DNA of 64,000 nucleotides, from positions 2,170,001 through 2,234,000 of the forward strand of contig NZ_JAGING010000001.1 of assembly GCF_017875835.1 (NCBI RefSeq), read 5' to 3'. Below are positions 63,522 through 64,000 of the stretch, in pieces. The notes under the pieces are model-generated. The model was not told where the DNA came from. It did no database searches and saw only the letters and a list, made by a program, of their open reading frames with translations. The stretch comes from Psychrobacter sp. PL19 (GTDB lineage: Bacteria; Pseudomonadota; Gammaproteobacteria; Pseudomonadales; Moraxellaceae). The number at the start of each line of letters is the position of its first letter. The first letter of the stretch is position 1. The position numbers were made by a program, and so were the translations under genes.

Positions 63522-63743
63522 CTATCCAAACTCGTAAGGCTCGACCATATCAGCATCAACCTCTGCTTGAGCTATTAATAATTGGCGTACGAACTCATAA
63601 GATAGATCAGGATTGTCTTCCATAATTTGGCCGATAGTTGCCCAATGTTCGATTTGTTTAGGGGGTGTTCGGTGATGTGCCTTTGCGATTGCCGATGCTT
63701 TATCGACCAATGCTCGGTCAAGTCGAATGCTTGCTGTTGCCAT
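63522..63743 (-). CDS. ParD-like antitoxin
   Basis: 73 residues. ATASIRLDRALVDKASAIA is a ribbon-helix-helix DNA-binding start. The later KQIEHWATIGQIMEDNPDLS and FVRQLLIAQAEVDADMVEPY match the ParD-like antitoxin family. GGAGAG precedes the ATG. It should repress its own promoter and neutralise the toxin downstream. Confidence 0.87.
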   Translation of the reverse strand: MATASIRLDRALVDKASAIAKAHHRTPPKQIEHWATIGQIMEDNPDLSYEFVRQLLIAQAEVDADMVEPYEFG

Positions 63744-63891
63744 GATGCTCTCCTAAATGAGCTAGGTTAAGTTTAAAAAAACAAGCAAACTCAACGGCTT
63801 ATGATTTTGTGGTATTTTACCACAGATATTAATTATTTACGAATATCATCAAGAAAACAGGTTAATAAACCCATAAAAAGGACTTCTTCTA

Positions 63892-64000
63892 ATGACCCAA
63901 TCAAATAATAACCCAAACACCAATTTCGCCCCGCAAATATCTGTCTCTGCCACCTATATGCGTGGAGGCACGTCAAAAGGCACCTTCTTTAAACTCTCTG
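63892..64000 (+). CDS. prpF: 2-methylaconitate isomerase PrpF, 5' end
   Basis: The first 36 codons are in view; the gene runs off the right edge. SATYMRGGTSKGTFFKLS is the conserved PrpF N-terminus. AAAAGGA lies nine bases before the ATG. It completes the AcnD/PrpF route. Confidence 0.9.
   Translation, partial: MTQSNNNPNTNFAPQISVSATYMRGGTSKGTFFKLS

Overview
The window looks like a chromosomal segment of a Psychrobacter-type member of the Moraxellaceae (Gammaproteobacteria). Base composition is moderately AT-rich. Gene content supports this placement: a 180-kDa-type NAD-glutamate dehydrogenase, lipoprotein-anchored sulfate-binding proteins, paired bacterioferritins and an AcnD/PrpF methylcitrate route. 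The assignment rests on remembered protein similarity, not on a search.

Layout. 1-9.6 kb: 3' part of a large glutamate dehydrogenase, then sbcC and sbcD on the minus strand. 9.8-23 kb: a sulfate assimilation block. cysG, cysH, a DUF934 gene and cysI lie on minus, and sat, two sulfate-binding lipoproteins, cysT, cysW and cysA lie on plus. Together they take up sulfate, activate it and reduce it to sulfide, and make the siroheme that sulfite reductase needs. No APS kinase is present here. 23-26 kb: an ArsR-family repressor, then bfd and two bacterioferritin genes whose active-site residues have been lost in a complementary way. 26-34 kb: a drug/H+ antiporter, a YghU-type glutathione transferase, a DUF1176 protein, a DEAD-box RNA helicase with a long leader, and a DUF819 membrane protein. 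34.5-38.6 kb: an Anbu (ancestral proteasome-like) operon with a transglutaminase and a fused ATP-grasp/alpha-E protein. Gene remnants (RhuM, a type ISP restriction enzyme) flank it. 39-50 kb is patchier accessory DNA: mtfA, a broken lipoprotein, a broken LysR gene, a GST and a reductase, a tyrosine integrase, a pRiA4b ORF-3-like gene, an EamA exporter and chrA. 50-54 kb: four perfect 22-bp tandem repeats, a small membrane ORF with an ATA first codon, a complete IS3-family element, and a manganese riboswitch followed by mntP. 54-64 kb: a LysR regulator, an Nramp-like transporter, and the methylcitrate (propionate) genes prpB, prpC, acnD and the start of prpF. A toxin-antitoxin pair lies between acnD and prpF on the opposite strand.

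Beyond genes, the most striking features are: a dispersed ~139-bp repeat in three same-orientation copies with a foldable core; a sevenfold hexamer directly upstream of the cysH ribosome binding site; many strong bidirectional terminators; and at least six recognisable gene remnants between 34 and 54 kb.
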